Of a DNA stretch of 41,876 nucleotides, positions 25,107-34,240 are shown one piece after another. The stretch comes from Pyrinomonadaceae bacterium (GTDB lineage Bacteria > Acidobacteriota > Blastocatellia > Pyrinomonadales > Pyrinomonadaceae), in contig JAVEEA010000020.1 of assembly GCA_030840675.1 (NCBI GenBank), positions 1-41,876 of the forward strand. The letters are read 5' to 3'. Each line of letters starts with the position of its first letter. Within the stretch, counting starts at the first letter, position 1. The position numbers were made by a program, and so were the translations under genes. The notes beneath the pieces are model-generated. The model ran no database searches. It was not told the origin of the DNA and worked only from the letters and a program-made list of their open reading frames with translations.

Positions 25107-26444
25107 ATGGGTAAAGGGCAGACTCGAAAAAACTATCTCCGTGCTTTGTGGCTGGTCGGCTTGCTGTCGGCTTACTCCTCACCCTTTACCCCTGCCCACA
25201 GCGTCGTACCAGTTCACGCCACGACCATCGATTCTGCGTCGCTCGTTTCCGTTGCAACTCGCGAAGGCCGGTTGGCGGTATTCGATGACGCGTGGGAACG
25301 CATCAACGAACGTTACTACGATCGACGCTTCCACGGCCTTGACTGGGATGCGCAACGGCTCACCCTTCGCTCGCTCGCCGGCGACGCGGGTTCGAGTCAG
25401 GAGCTGTACGCCATCCTGCGGCGCATGATCGCGCCACTAAACGATCCGCACACGCGCGTCTTCGCGCCTGAAGAAAAGTCCGACTGGTGGCGGCCGCGCT
25501 TCGTCAGCGCCGGCGTCGGCGTAGCGGAAGTCCAGGGTCTCCCAACCGTGGTCCAGGTGGAACGTAATTCAGCCGCGCAACGTGCCGGTTTGCGCGCTGG
25601 TGATGTAATCGAAACTGTGGACGGCGCCGCGGCAAGGTCTATGATCGACAGCCGCATGGTTAACCTGAACGCTACTGCGAGCGAACGCTTTCGCATCTTC
25701 GCGAAGTTGTTGGAGGGACCTCCGGAGACGGCCGTGGCGCTGGTTTGGCGTTCGCGAGCTGGCAAAGAAAGATCCGCGCGCGTCGAGCGTCATTGGGAGC
25801 AACGCGATCTGGGCGTGCGCACGAGGCGCGAACGAGGCGTTGTCGTGATTGAGCTTGACGCCTTTACCAAACCGATTGCGGCGGCGTTTGGGCGCGACTT
25901 CAAGAAAATCACCAAAGGCGCGCAAGGCGTGATTCTCGACTTGCGTCGCAACGGTGGTGGTGATGCGGAGGCCATGACTGACATTGCGTCGAGCTTTCTG
26001 GCAACAGACGTGAGCCTGGGCCAGTTCGCCGATCGCTTCGGTGCCGGCTTCAGTATGACGACGCATTCCCGGTCGTTGTTTTCACCAAACCTGATCGCAC
26101 AGACAAACCTGCCGCTGATCGTCTTGATCAGCGAACGCACGTCGAGCGCCGCCGAAATTTTCGTTGCCGCACTGAAAGCCTCAGGTCGCGCACGGCTGCT
26201 CGGGACTGAAACCTGCGGTTGCGTGCTCGCCGTGCGCACGCGCCACGAACTGCCTGACGGCGGCCTGCTTGATATCAGCGAAATGGATTACCTGACGGCG
26301 GGCGGCCAGCACCTCGAGGGCCATGGAATAAAACCCGATGAGATCGTCACCATTGAGCGAAGTGATCTCTATTCCGGCCGCGACCGCGCCCTCAAGTTGG
26401 CACTTCAGCGGTTGAAAGACTTTCCACTAAATCAGCGCAACTAA
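25107..26444 (+). CDS. S41-family peptidase with PDZ domain (C-terminal processing protease-like)
   Basis: The 445-residue product has an N-terminal signal or anchor (about 10-38), a helical tail-specific-protease N-domain with NERYYD and LNDPHTRVF, a PDZ domain (about 135-200; GVGVAEVQGLPTVVQVERNS, AGLRAGDVIETVDG) and the S41 core. The oxyanion segment VILDLRRNGGGD and nucleophile region ISERTSSAAEIF (Ser346/347) are present. The catalytic Lys of CtpA/Prc, expected in GxxTxGK, is replaced: the sequence is GTETCGC, with Cys372 at that place. This may mean a different catalytic arrangement, as in other S41 subgroups, or an inactive protein. It follows the TonB-C gene by 20 bases. A role in periplasmic protein processing is the family default. 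Confidence 0.85.
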   Translation: MGKGQTRKNYLRALWLVGLLSAYSSPFTPAHSVVPVHATTIDSASLVSVATREGRLAVFDDAWERINERYYDRRFHGLDWDAQRLTLRSLAGDAGSSQELYAILRRMIAPLNDPHTRVFAPEEKSDWWRPRFVSAGVGVAEVQGLPTVVQVERNSAAQRAGLRAGDVIETVDGAAARSMIDSRMVNLNATASERFRIFAKLLEGPPETAVALVWRSRAGKERSARVERHWEQRDLGVRTRRERGVVVIELDAFTKPIAAAFGRDFKKITKGAQGVILDLRRNGGGDAEAMTDIASSFLATDVSLGQFADRFGAGFSMTTHSRSLFSPNLIAQTNLPLIVLISERTSSAAEIFVAALKASGRARLLGTETCGCVLAVRTRHELPDGGLLDISEMDYLTAGGQHLEGHGIKPDEIVTIERSDLYSGRDRALKLALQRLKDFPLNQRN

Positions 26445-26538
26445 CTCAGCCGAACCCCGGCTGGCAATCTGTTACTCCGCGAAGCAAAGCGCACGAGTCG
26501 CCGCGCAGGAGTGAACCGCGGTCGTCGTCGTTGGCTCG

Positions 26539-26547
26539 TGCTATGAT
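26539..26547 (+). promoter_or_regulatory. possible extended -10 promoter of the MgtE-like gene
   Basis: TG-C-TATGAT (TG at 26539-26540, hexamer 26542-26547) is a fair extended -10 element 37 bases before the ATG at 26584. No matching -35 was recognised. Tentative. Confidence 0.3.
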
Positions 26548-26583
26548 GCGCGGCGCACTTAGTCCCCCGGGTAAAAACCAAAC

Positions 26584-27825
26584 ATGCTTTATTTGTCGCA
26601 AATGTTGGGTCGCCCCATCCGCGATCTGGAAGGCGAGCGTGTGGCGACCGTCAAGGACGTGATCGTGCGGCTCGGCGATGACGATCATCCGCCCGTAACC
26701 GGACTGGTCGCGCGCTTCGGCCGGCGCAACTTTTTTCTTTCGCGCTGGCGCGTCACGGAGCTTAACGAACACGGCGTCAGACTCAACTCAGACAAATTAA
26801 ATTTGCGCCCGTTCGTACGTCGCGACGGCGAAGTCCTGCTGGCCCGTGACGTACTCGACAAGCAGTTGATCGACGTCGACGGCAAACGCGTGGTGCGCGT
26901 TAACGACGTGCAGTTGATCGAGACAGCCAACGACTGGCGCGTGACCGGCGCGGACGTTAGTTTCCAGGGACTCTGGCGCCGCCTTGCGCCCGCGGGTTTC
27001 ATGGGCACGCGCACACCGGTTGAAGTACTCGACTGGGCTGATGTTGGTTATCTCGCGACCGACGCTGCGACCGTGCAGCTCAAATCCTCCAGCGGCAAAC
27101 TCGCGCGCTTGCACCCGGTCGAGATCGCACGGCTCGCCGAAGCACTTTCTTATCATCACGGCTCCGAAGTAGTGGAATCGCTCGACGACGAAACTGCGGC
27201 GGAGACGCTCGAGGAGATGCCCTCGGAACGACAGGTACAGATTCTTGGTGACATGGACGAAGAGCGCGCGGCAGACATTCTCGAATGGATGTCGCCTGAT
27301 GAAGCGGCCGACGTACTGGGCGATCTGCCGGAAGATAAAGCGGAAGAACTGCTCGGCCTGATGGAGGATGAGGAACAAGCTGACGTGGCGGAGTTGTTGC
27401 CCTACGCGGATGACACCGCGGGCGGATTGATGACGACGGAGTTCGTCACGCTGCCGCATGAGTTGACCGTCGGTGAGGCGCTCGCCCGTTTGCGCGAGAT
27501 GGCGGAAACGCCCAACATGATCTATTACCTGTACGTCGTCGAACGCGAGGGGTCCTGGAAACTCTCGGGCGTGATCGCGTTGCGTAGTTTGATTCTGGCT
27601 GATCCGTCAGTGCCGCTGAATGAAGTGATGCGCACGAAATTTCAGTTGGCCCATCCGGATGAACCCGCGCGTGAAGTGGCGCAACGCATCGCCGAATATA
27701 ATCTGCTGGCCTTGCCGGTGATGGACGAGACGGGTGATATTCTGGGAATCATTACGGTAGACGACGCAATGGAGATCCTGTTGCCGAAGGATTGGCGGCA
27801 ACGCCTGCCGCGATTGTTTAGTTGA
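26584..27825 (+). CDS. soluble PRC-barrel, MgtE N-domain and CBS protein (magnesium sensor module)
   Basis: The 413-residue protein has two PRC-barrel-like beta domains (about 1-70 and 85-155), then an MgtE N-terminal helical superhelix (about 170-278; the typical HPVEIARLAEAL, AAETLEEMP, AADILEWMSPDEAADVLGDLP) and a pair of CBS domains (about 282-395, beginning AGGLMTTEFVTL and ending GIITVDDAMEIL). In MgtE these two domains bind Mg2+ and gate the channel. Here no membrane domain follows: the protein ends at residue 413, a natural stop. The next gene encodes an Nramp-family transporter, so this is likely its soluble Mg2+-sensing regulator. The pairing is inferred from order and from the missing channel domain. 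The start ATG 26584 has only a weak Shine-Dalgarno. Confidence 0.88.
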   Translation: MLYLSQMLGRPIRDLEGERVATVKDVIVRLGDDDHPPVTGLVARFGRRNFFLSRWRVTELNEHGVRLNSDKLNLRPFVRRDGEVLLARDVLDKQLIDVDGKRVVRVNDVQLIETANDWRVTGADVSFQGLWRRLAPAGFMGTRTPVEVLDWADVGYLATDAATVQLKSSSGKLARLHPVEIARLAEALSYHHGSEVVESLDDETAAETLEEMPSERQVQILGDMDEERAADILEWMSPDEAADVLGDLPEDKAEELLGLMEDEEQADVAELLPYADDTAGGLMTTEFVTLPHELTVGEALARLREMAETPNMIYYLYVVEREGSWKLSGVIALRSLILADPSVPLNEVMRTKFQLAHPDEPAREVAQRIAEYNLLALPVMDETGDILGIITVDDAMEILLPKDWRQRLPRLFS

Positions 27826-27845
27826 TACCTGCCGCGTATGACGCG

Positions 27846-27935
27846 GATTATCAGAATCGCAAAAGTATTGGTCGCAGTTTTCTTATGAGGTTGCGGATCT
27901 GATCCGCGTTTGTCCGCGTAAATCCGTGGCTAAAA
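27846..27935. repeat. palindromic and direct-repeat spacer sequence
   Basis: The spacer contains a perfect hairpin GCGGAT-ctg-ATCCGC (27893-27907) followed by repeated ATCCGCGTT, TCCGCGTAA and ATCCGTGG units (27902-27929), with a GACGCGGATTA piece before it (27839-27850). This type of 'atccgcgt...' repeat is recalled from intergenic regions of several environmental bacteria, so it may be a dispersed repeat element. Only one copy is in this window. Confidence 0.45.
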
Positions 27936-27961
27936 CTTTATGACCGACGGAGAACCTCCAG

Positions 27962-29278
27962 GTGGCGGAATCAAGAGCAGCGGTAGTGGCCACTGGACGA
28001 CGCTTGTTGCGCCGCGGTCGTGGTGTGAAACCTCCCTCCGGTTGGCGCCGCAACTTCCTGGGGTTCCTCGCTATCCTCGGGCCGGGCATGATTGCCGCAA
28101 GCGCGGGCAATGACGCCGGCGGCATCGCCACCTTCGCCGCGGTTGGCGCCGAACACGGTTATCGACTGCTCTGGATTCTCCTTCCCATCACCATCAGCCT
28201 CGGACTCGTCCAGGAAATGTGCGCGCGCATGGGCGCCGTTACCGGCAAAGGGCTCGCCGATTTGATTCGCGAGCGTTTCGGCGTGCGTTGGACCGCAGTC
28301 GTCATGCTGGCGCTACTGATCGCGAACGCCGGCGTTACGGTTTCTGAGTTCGTCGGTATCGCCGCCGCCGCGGAACTCTTCGGCATACCGCGTTTCATTT
28401 CGGTACCGCTTTCGGCGCTGGGCATCTGGTGGCTGGTCGTCAAGAGTTCCTACCAGCGTGTTGAGCGGGTGTTTCTACTGATGTCGTTGGTCTTTCTTGG
28501 CTACATTATTTCGGCGTTTCTCGCGAGGCCCGATTGGAACGCAGTTGCCCTGGGGCTAGTGAAGCCGAGTTTCAGTCTCGACTACGCTTACCTGTTCACG
28601 TTGGTTGCGGTAGTCGGTACTACGATCTCGCCTTACATGCAGGTCTACGTGCAGTCATCGGTGGTTGAAAAAGGGGTCACCCCGGAAGACTACGGACGTA
28701 CGAAATGGGACGTTTGGGTGGGAACCGTACTCGCGATCTTGGTAGTCTTCTTTATAGTCATTTCCACCGCCGCGACCCTGCACACCCATGGCTTGCACAT
28801 CGAGAGCGCGTCAGACGCGGCGCGCGCATTGCGACCCCTCGCCGGGCCGTATGCGGAGAAGTTGTTTGCGATTGGTTTATTTGGCGCCTCAATGCTCGCC
28901 GCCGGTGTGTTGCCGCTGGCCACGGCGTATTCAATCAGTGAAGCACTGGGTTTTGAGAAGGGTGTGTCGCGCAGCTTTCGCGAAGCACCTATCTTCCTTG
29001 GCATCTTTACTTTTTTAATTGCGGTGGGTGCGGCCATCGCCGTGATTCCCGGACTGCCGCTGATTCGCGTGCTGTTGGTAACGCAAGTCATCAATGGCTT
29101 ACTGCTGCCTATCATCCTGTTCGCGATTCTCAAGCTGGTAAACACGCGCGAGTTGATGGGCGCTTACGTCAACGGTCTCATTTACAATATCGGCGCCTGG
29201 CTAACCGCGATCGTCGTCACCTGCTTGTCGCTGCTGTTTATTCTGGTGACGCTCTTTCCAGGTCTCGCCCGCCGCTGA
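27962..29278 (+). CDS. Nramp-family (SLC11) divalent metal transporter, atypical metal site
   Basis: The 438-residue protein has about eleven hydrophobic segments and matches Nramp/MntH: LGPGMIAASAGNDAGG in TM1, GYRLLWILLP in TM2, and SPYMQVYVQSSVVE in TM6. The canonical metal site (DPGN in TM1, MPH in TM6) is altered: TM1 is D51-A-G-G54, keeping the Asp but losing the Asn, and TM6 is S223-P-Y-M, losing the coordinating Met. Loss of that Met is a trait of Nramp-related Mg2+ transporters (NRMT). With the MgtE-type sensor gene upstream, Mg2+ transport is the favoured role; Mn2+ is the alternative. Start is GTG 27962 with GGAG upstream; the gene is 136 bases after the sensor gene. Confidence 0.88.
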   Translation: MAESRAAVVATGRRLLRRGRGVKPPSGWRRNFLGFLAILGPGMIAASAGNDAGGIATFAAVGAEHGYRLLWILLPITISLGLVQEMCARMGAVTGKGLADLIRERFGVRWTAVVMLALLIANAGVTVSEFVGIAAAAELFGIPRFISVPLSALGIWWLVVKSSYQRVERVFLLMSLVFLGYIISAFLARPDWNAVALGLVKPSFSLDYAYLFTLVAVVGTTISPYMQVYVQSSVVEKGVTPEDYGRTKWDVWVGTVLAILVVFFIVISTAATLHTHGLHIESASDAARALRPLAGPYAEKLFAIGLFGASMLAAGVLPLATAYSISEALGFEKGVSRSFREAPIFLGIFTFLIAVGAAIAVIPGLPLIRVLLVTQVINGLLLPIILFAILKLVNTRELMGAYVNGLIYNIGAWLTAIVVTCLSLLFILVTLFPGLARR

Positions 29279-29380
29279 ATCGTAAACATCGTTCTCGCCA
29301 AGCGGACCAAACGGTGATACAAGATAGAGCCGTTACGACTCGAGAATCCCGGGCTTTCGCCAAAAATCGTCAGCAACAAC

Positions 29381-30826
29381 GTGACTCCGTCCCGTCCAAA
29401 AAACCAGGTCGCACTGTTCTTGGTTACCACCGCGGTTACGCTGCTGGTGGTCATTCTCATCTTTTGGTTCGATAAGCAACTGCACCAGCTACTCGCAGCC
29501 AGGATGGGGGGACTCGCGTCCAGAGCGGACACGATTGTCGCTATCCTCAAGTTGGTCTGCCTGGCCCTGCTCGCGTACTTGTTGGTTCGGGCGTTCAATT
29601 CCGTCGTGTTTGGCCTGGTCCGGCTTCGTCGTGGGTTTGAGGCGCCGACGTTAGTACGCAACATTTTTTCGATCGTCGCCTTCACCGCACTGTTCTTTTT
29701 GATCTTCACTTCCATCTTTCCGGAAGCCAATCTCGGTGCGCTGTTCACGACGTCCGCAATATTCGGAGTCATCCTGGGTCTGGCGTTGCAGGACACTTTG
29801 GGAAACTTTTTTTCCGGTATTTCCCTGCAGGCGGATCGTCCTTTCCAGGTGGGCGACGTGATCACGGTCGGTGCGCAACGCCACGCCGGCGTGGTTGAAG
29901 AGATTACCTGGCGCGCGGTAAAGATCAGGACTTTCTCAAATCACATAGTGCTGATCAGCAACAGTACCGCGGCGAAAGAGGCGATCGAAGTTTGCCCGCG
30001 GAATAACTTGAACGCCCGGCTCGTTTTCTTCAATACGCTGTTTACAGATTCACCCGCCAAGACCATCCACGTCGTCAGAGAAGCCGTGCGCGACGCTGAC
30101 AACGTCTCGCAGAAGATTACGCCAGTCGTGCGAATCAGAAACATCGGCGACAGCTCGATGGAATATGAAGTGAAGTACTGGCCCGAAGACTACGCCAAAC
30201 ATCATGATACGGACGCGCTCGTGCGGCAGCGAATCTGGTACGCATTTCGCCGGGCCAATCTCACGTTCGCTTTTCCCACGCGCACCCTGCTCGTCGAGCG
30301 AAATCTCAGGCACGGCGCCGTTGAGGGCGATGGCAGCGCAATCGTGGAACGCCTCGCGGCGGTCGATATCTTCGCGCCACTCTCCGAAGAAGAGACAGTG
30401 ATGCTCGCGCAAGCTGCCACTAGTCACGTATTCGCCGCCGGTGAAAACGTGATACGCGCGGGCGACCCGGGCTCGTCAATGTTCGTCGTCCATAATGGTC
30501 GCGTTAGTGTGCAACTTAGCGAGAACGGCCGGCCACGCACGGTTGCCACTCTTAGCGACGGCGCCTTCTTCGGTGAAATGGCTTTGTTCACCGGAGAACC
30601 GCGAACCGCGAATGTGGTGGCGTTGGAAGAAACCGAAGTACTCGAGATTGGACACGCGGCCATGAAGCGGGTTTTTGATACCAACCCCGATCTGGTCGAA
30701 TCGCTCAGTCACATCATCGCCGAGCGCCGCCAGGGGCTGGTAGCGAGCGCGGACTTGTCCGGTTCTAATAAGGACGAATCCGCCGGTCTGCTTTCATCCA
30801 TCAAACGTTTCTTCGGCATTAGCTAA
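29381..30826 (+). CDS. MscS-family channel with C-terminal cyclic-nucleotide-binding domain
   Basis: The 481-residue protein has three to four membrane helices (about 8-30, 50-72, 92-112, 118-148); the last (LFTTSAIFGVILGLALQDTLGNFFSGI, quoted in part) is the pore helix of MscS. The beta domain (QADRPFQVGDVITVG) follows, then an alpha/beta vestibule to about residue 305. Residues about 330-445 are a CNB domain with the phosphate-binding cassette G398-E-M-A-L...E-P-R-T-A, the Arg and Glu of the cyclic-nucleotide contact being kept. This is the architecture of bacterial cyclic-nucleotide-gated (bCNG) channels, which open on ligand rather than tension. Start is GTG at 29381. It follows the transporter by 102 bases. 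Confidence 0.9.
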   Translation: MTPSRPKNQVALFLVTTAVTLLVVILIFWFDKQLHQLLAARMGGLASRADTIVAILKLVCLALLAYLLVRAFNSVVFGLVRLRRGFEAPTLVRNIFSIVAFTALFFLIFTSIFPEANLGALFTTSAIFGVILGLALQDTLGNFFSGISLQADRPFQVGDVITVGAQRHAGVVEEITWRAVKIRTFSNHIVLISNSTAAKEAIEVCPRNNLNARLVFFNTLFTDSPAKTIHVVREAVRDADNVSQKITPVVRIRNIGDSSMEYEVKYWPEDYAKHHDTDALVRQRIWYAFRRANLTFAFPTRTLLVERNLRHGAVEGDGSAIVERLAAVDIFAPLSEEETVMLAQAATSHVFAAGENVIRAGDPGSSMFVVHNGRVSVQLSENGRPRTVATLSDGAFFGEMALFTGEPRTANVVALEETEVLEIGHAAMKRVFDTNPDLVESLSHIIAERRQGLVASADLSGSNKDESAGLLSSIKRFFGIS

Positions 30827-30906
30827 CTGTTCCCTCTCACGCAACCACGCATCACGTTCGTATCCCGGACTTAGTTTTTGCTGAGATTTTTGCGCCAATT
30901 GCTTAA

Positions 30907-30936
30907 CTTGACAGCGCGACACTCAAATATTATTAT
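30907..30936 (+). promoter_or_regulatory. sigma-70 promoter overlapped by an HspR (HAIR)-like operator
   Basis: TTGACA (30908-30913) and TATTAT (30931-30936) are 17 bases apart, a near-perfect promoter, about 70 bases before the hsp20 start codon. An inverted repeat TTGA-N11-TCAA (30908-30926) lies on it: read as CTTGACA-N7-ACTCAAA it agrees with the HAIR consensus CTTGAGT-N7-ACTCAAG at 11 of 14 positions with correct spacing. HspR represses heat-shock operons through HAIR. No hspR gene is in the window. No CIRCE element was seen. Confidence 0.6.
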
Positions 30937-31015
30937 TGCCGCACGCTCATAACAAGCCGGCTCGTGCTTTTGGAAAAGCATCTTGGGCCTTAGTGGAATA
31001 AGGAGGAGAAATACC

Positions 31016-31546
31016 ATGACTATTGTTCGTTACGATCCCTTTCGTGACCTGCGCTCATTGCAGGAAGAGGTGAACCGTCTGTTTTCTACCAACCTGACTC
31101 GTGGGTTCGGCGAAGAAGGGATTGGCCGCGGCGCCTGGAATCCTAGCGTCGACATCTATGAGAACAAGGATCATATTGTGCTCGAAGCCGAACTCCCGGG
31201 AATGAATCGGGATGAGTTTGAGCTGTCAGTGGAAAACAATGTCATTACTCTGCGTGGTGAGCGCCAATTCGAAAAGAAGGACGAGTCGGATAACTACCAT
31301 CGCGTGGAGCGCTCGTATGGATCGTTTACCCGGTCCTTCACTTTGCCGCAGACTGTTTCAGCTGAAGGTGCAAATGCCGAGTATCGCAACGGCGTGCTGC
31401 GCGTGACGCTGCCGAAGCGTGAAGAGACGAAGGCACGCCGGATTGAGATTAGCGGCGAAGGGGCCAGGAGTTCGCCGCGGACTATCGACACCAAAGTTGA
31501 GACTGGCGGCAGTGAGGAGTTAAGCCAGGCGGCAACCGGTCGCTAG
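31016..31546 (+). CDS. Hsp20 small heat-shock protein
   Basis: The 176-residue protein is an alpha-crystallin-domain chaperone that holds unfolded proteins for ClpB/DnaK. The N-terminal IVRYDPFRDLRSLQEEVNRLF is typical of the bacterial class A type; the alpha-crystallin domain (about 43-140) begins PSVDIYENKDHIVLEAELPG and ends in GVLRVTLPKRE with the I/L-x-I/L-like tail after it. ATG 31016 has AGGAGG at ideal distance; an earlier TTG start at 30983 is not needed. A strong promoter with a HAIR-like site precedes it. It opens the chaperone island; clpB begins 99 bases after it. Confidence 0.93.
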   Translation: MTIVRYDPFRDLRSLQEEVNRLFSTNLTRGFGEEGIGRGAWNPSVDIYENKDHIVLEAELPGMNRDEFELSVENNVITLRGERQFEKKDESDNYHRVERSYGSFTRSFTLPQTVSAEGANAEYRNGVLRVTLPKREETKARRIEISGEGARSSPRTIDTKVETGGSEELSQAATGR

Positions 31547-31645
31547 AGTAGTGATTCGATAAAACTGAGAGCGGGGTATTTGTTTGGCAGTCAGCACCGG
31601 CTCGCCAAGCGAAACCCCGCTCAACGGTCAGCACTGAAAACGAAA

Positions 31646-34240
31646 ATGCGTCTTGATAAATTTACTTTGCGCGCGCAGGAAGCGATTCAGTCGGCGATTG
31701 AACTCGCAGAGCGCAATCAACATCAGCAAGTCGAACCGGAACATCTGCTCGCCGTCATGTTGGAGCAGCCGGAGGGAATCGTGCGTCCGGTGCTCGGGAA
31801 ACTCGGCGTGAATGTGGCCGTGGTGCTCAACGACGTGCAGGCCGCGATCGCTCGTTTTCCGCGTGTCGAAGGTGGGCAGCAGTATTTCAGCCCGCGTCTT
31901 ACCCAGGTCTTTACCGCCGCGCAAAAGCAGGCAGACAAGCTGCAGGACGAGTTTAACTCGACCGAGCATCTTCTGCTGGCAATCGTAGACGAGAAGGACG
32001 GCGAGGCGGGCAAGTTGCTGCGCCAGCACGGCGTGAAGCGCGACGACTTGTTCAAGGTCATCGAGCAGATGCGGGGCGGCTCGCGGATTACGGATCAGAA
32101 CGCGGAACAGAACTACCAGGCGCTTTCGAAGTATGCGCGCGATTTAACGGAACTGGCGCGCAAGGGAAAACTGGATCCGGTGATTGGCCGCGACGACGAG
32201 ATCCGCCGCACCATTCAAGTGTTGTCGCGTCGCACCAAGAATAACCCGGTGTTGATTGGCGAACCCGGTGTCGGCAAGACGGCGATTGTCGAAGGTTTGG
32301 CCCAACGAATTGTTTCCGGTGACGTGCCCGAGACGCTCCGCAATAAACGATTGGTAGGACTCGATCTCGGCTCGATGCTGGCAGGCGCCAAGTATCGCGG
32401 TGAATTTGAGGATCGTCTCAAGGCGGTGTTGAAAGAGATCGAGAACGCACAGGGCCAGATTATTCTTTTCATCGATGAACTGCATACGCTCGTCGGTGCC
32501 GGGGCCGCCGAGGGTGCGATTGACGCTTCCAACATGTTGAAGCCCGCGCTCGCCCGCGGCGAACTCCGCTGTGTCGGCGCCACCACGCTTAACGAGTACA
32601 AGAAATATATTGAAAAGGACGCCGCTCTCGAACGACGTTTCCAGCAAATCTACGTGGGCGAGCCTTCCGTGGAAGACACGATTGCGATCCTGCGCGGTCT
32701 GAAGGAAAAGTATGAAGTTCACCATGGCGTGCGGATCAAGGATTCCGCGATCGTCGCCGCGGCCACGCTTTCGCATCGCTACATCACCGATCGTTTTCTG
32801 CCGGACAAGGCCATCGACTTGATCGACGAAGCAGCTTCGCGACTGCGCATCGAGATCGACTCGTTACCGCAGGAGATCGATCAACTCGAACGCGAAATTC
32901 TCCAACTCGAGATTGAGCGCCAGGCGTTGCAGCGTGAAGAGGACGAACGCTCCAAAGCTCGTCTGCGCGAGATCGAACAACGCATCGCGGATCTGCGTGA
33001 GACGTCTTCCGGCATGAAGGCGAAGTGGCAGTCGGAAAAAGAAGCGATCGAGCGCATGCGCGGCGCGAAGGCGGAACTGGAGCAACTCAAGCTGCAACTC
33101 GACCAGGCGCGCAATGCCGGCGATCTGGCCCACGCGTCAGAGTTGCAATACGGACAGATTCCGGAACTCGAGCGGAAATTTGCGGTTGAACAGGCGCAGT
33201 TGGCGGAGTTTCAAAAAGACGGCGTCATGCTCAAGGAAGAAGTTGACGAGGAGGATGTGGCCGAGGTAGTCGCGAAGTGGACCGGCATTCCCGTTTCCAA
33301 AATGCTCGAAGGCGAGCTGCAGAAACTGGTAACGATGGAAGACCGCCTCAGCAAGCGCGTCATCGGCCAGGCAGAAGCATTGAAGGCGGTGGCTGACGCG
33401 GTCAGACGCGCGCGCGCCGGGTTGCAGGATCCTAATCGCCCAATCGGCTCGTTCATTTTTCTTGGGCCCACCGGCGTCGGCAAAACTGAGACGGCGCGCG
33501 CGCTGGCGGAGTTTCTGTTTGACGACGAGCACGCGATGGTGCGCCTGGACATGTCAGAGTATATGGAGAAGCATGCCGTAGCGCGGATGATTGGAGCGCC
33601 GCCGGGGTATGTGGGTTACGAGGAGGGCGGCCAACTGACGGAAGCGATTCGGCGCCGGCCGTACGCGGTGGTGTTGTTTGACGAAATCGAGAAGGCGCAT
33701 CCGGACGTGTTCAATGTGCTGTTGCAGATTCTCGACGACGGCCGGTTAACGGACGCAAAAGGCCGCACGGTTGACTTCAAGAATACCGTTTTGATCATGA
33801 CTTCAAATCTCGGCTCACGGGAAATTCAGGAAGCTGAGGGCGACGAGAAACAAGTGCGCGAAGCGGTCCTGCAGGAGTTGCGCGCAAACTTCAAACCGGA
33901 ATTTTTGAATCGTATCGACGACATCGTCATTTTCCATCAACTGTCGCGCGAGCAAATCGCGGAGATCATAGAGGTGCAACTGGAACGCTTGCGTGCCATG
34001 CTCGGCGAGCGAAACATACAGTTAGTGCTCGATGAGTCGGCGCGGCAACTGCTGGCTCGCGAGGGTTACGATCCAAACTACGGCGCGCGTCCGCTGAAGC
34101 GTGCGATCCAGACACTATTACAAAATCCGCTCGCGATAAAACTTCTGGGCGGCGATATTTTGCCGGGACAAACGGTGCGAGCGTCGGCCCATGGCGATAC
34201 GATGGAATTGAAAGTGGAGGCTGCCGCCGCCGCGACGTAA
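31646..34240 (+). CDS. clpB: ATP-dependent disaggregase ClpB
   Basis: ClpB is a hexameric Hsp100 that, with DnaK, pulls polypeptides out of aggregates. The 864-residue product has the Clp N domain, NBD1 with Walker [10 protein letters not shown] (about residue 205) and [14 protein letters not shown], the coiled-coil middle domain (about 410-525; '[20 protein letters not shown]' and on), and NBD2 with GPTGVGKTE (about 608) and [16 protein letters not shown]. The long M domain and the absence of a ClpP-docking loop separate it from ClpA/ClpC. The frame is open from 31580, but the family begins at [16 protein letters not shown] 31646. The stop codon is inside the first repeat of the spacer after it. 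Its position downstream of hsp20 suggests joint heat-shock control. Confidence 0.96.
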   Translation: MRLDKFTLRAQEAIQSAIELAERNQHQQVEPEHLLAVMLEQPEGIVRPVLGKLGVNVAVVLNDVQAAIARFPRVEGGQQYFSPRLTQVFTAAQKQADKLQDEFNSTEHLLLAIVDEKDGEAGKLLRQHGVKRDDLFKVIEQMRGGSRITDQNAEQNYQALSKYARDLTELARKGKLDPVIGRDDEIRRTIQVLSRRTKNNPVLIGEPGVGKTAIVEGLAQRIVSGDVPETLRNKRLVGLDLGSMLAGAKYRGEFEDRLKAVLKEIENAQGQIILFIDELHTLVGAGAAEGAIDASNMLKPALARGELRCVGATTLNEYKKYIEKDAALERRFQQIYVGEPSVEDTIAILRGLKEKYEVHHGVRIKDSAIVAAATLSHRYITDRFLPDKAIDLIDEAASRLRIEIDSLPQEIDQLEREILQLEIERQALQREEDERSKARLREIEQRIADLRETSSGMKAKWQSEKEAIERMRGAKAELEQLKLQLDQARNAGDLAHASELQYGQIPELERKFAVEQAQLAEFQKDGVMLKEEVDEEDVAEVVAKWTGIPVSKMLEGELQKLVTMEDRLSKRVIGQAEALKAVADAVRRARAGLQDPNRPIGSFIFLGPTGVGKTETARALAEFLFDDEHAMVRLDMSEYMEKHAVARMIGAPPGYVGYEEGGQLTEAIRRRPYAVVLFDEIEKAHPDVFNVLLQILDDGRLTDAKGRTVDFKNTVLIMTSNLGSREIQEAEGDEKQVREAVLQELRANFKPEFLNRIDDIVIFHQLSREQIAEIIEVQLERLRAMLGERNIQLVLDESARQLLAREGYDPNYGARPLKRAIQTLLQNPLAIKLLGGDILPGQTVRASAHGDTMELKVEAAAAAT

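Noticed and set aside
27940..28113. plus-strand frame opening with ATG and Met-Thr-Asp-Gly-Glu
   Set aside because: It overlaps the Nramp start in another phase and soon becomes unlike any known protein; the GTG-started Nramp frame matches the family.
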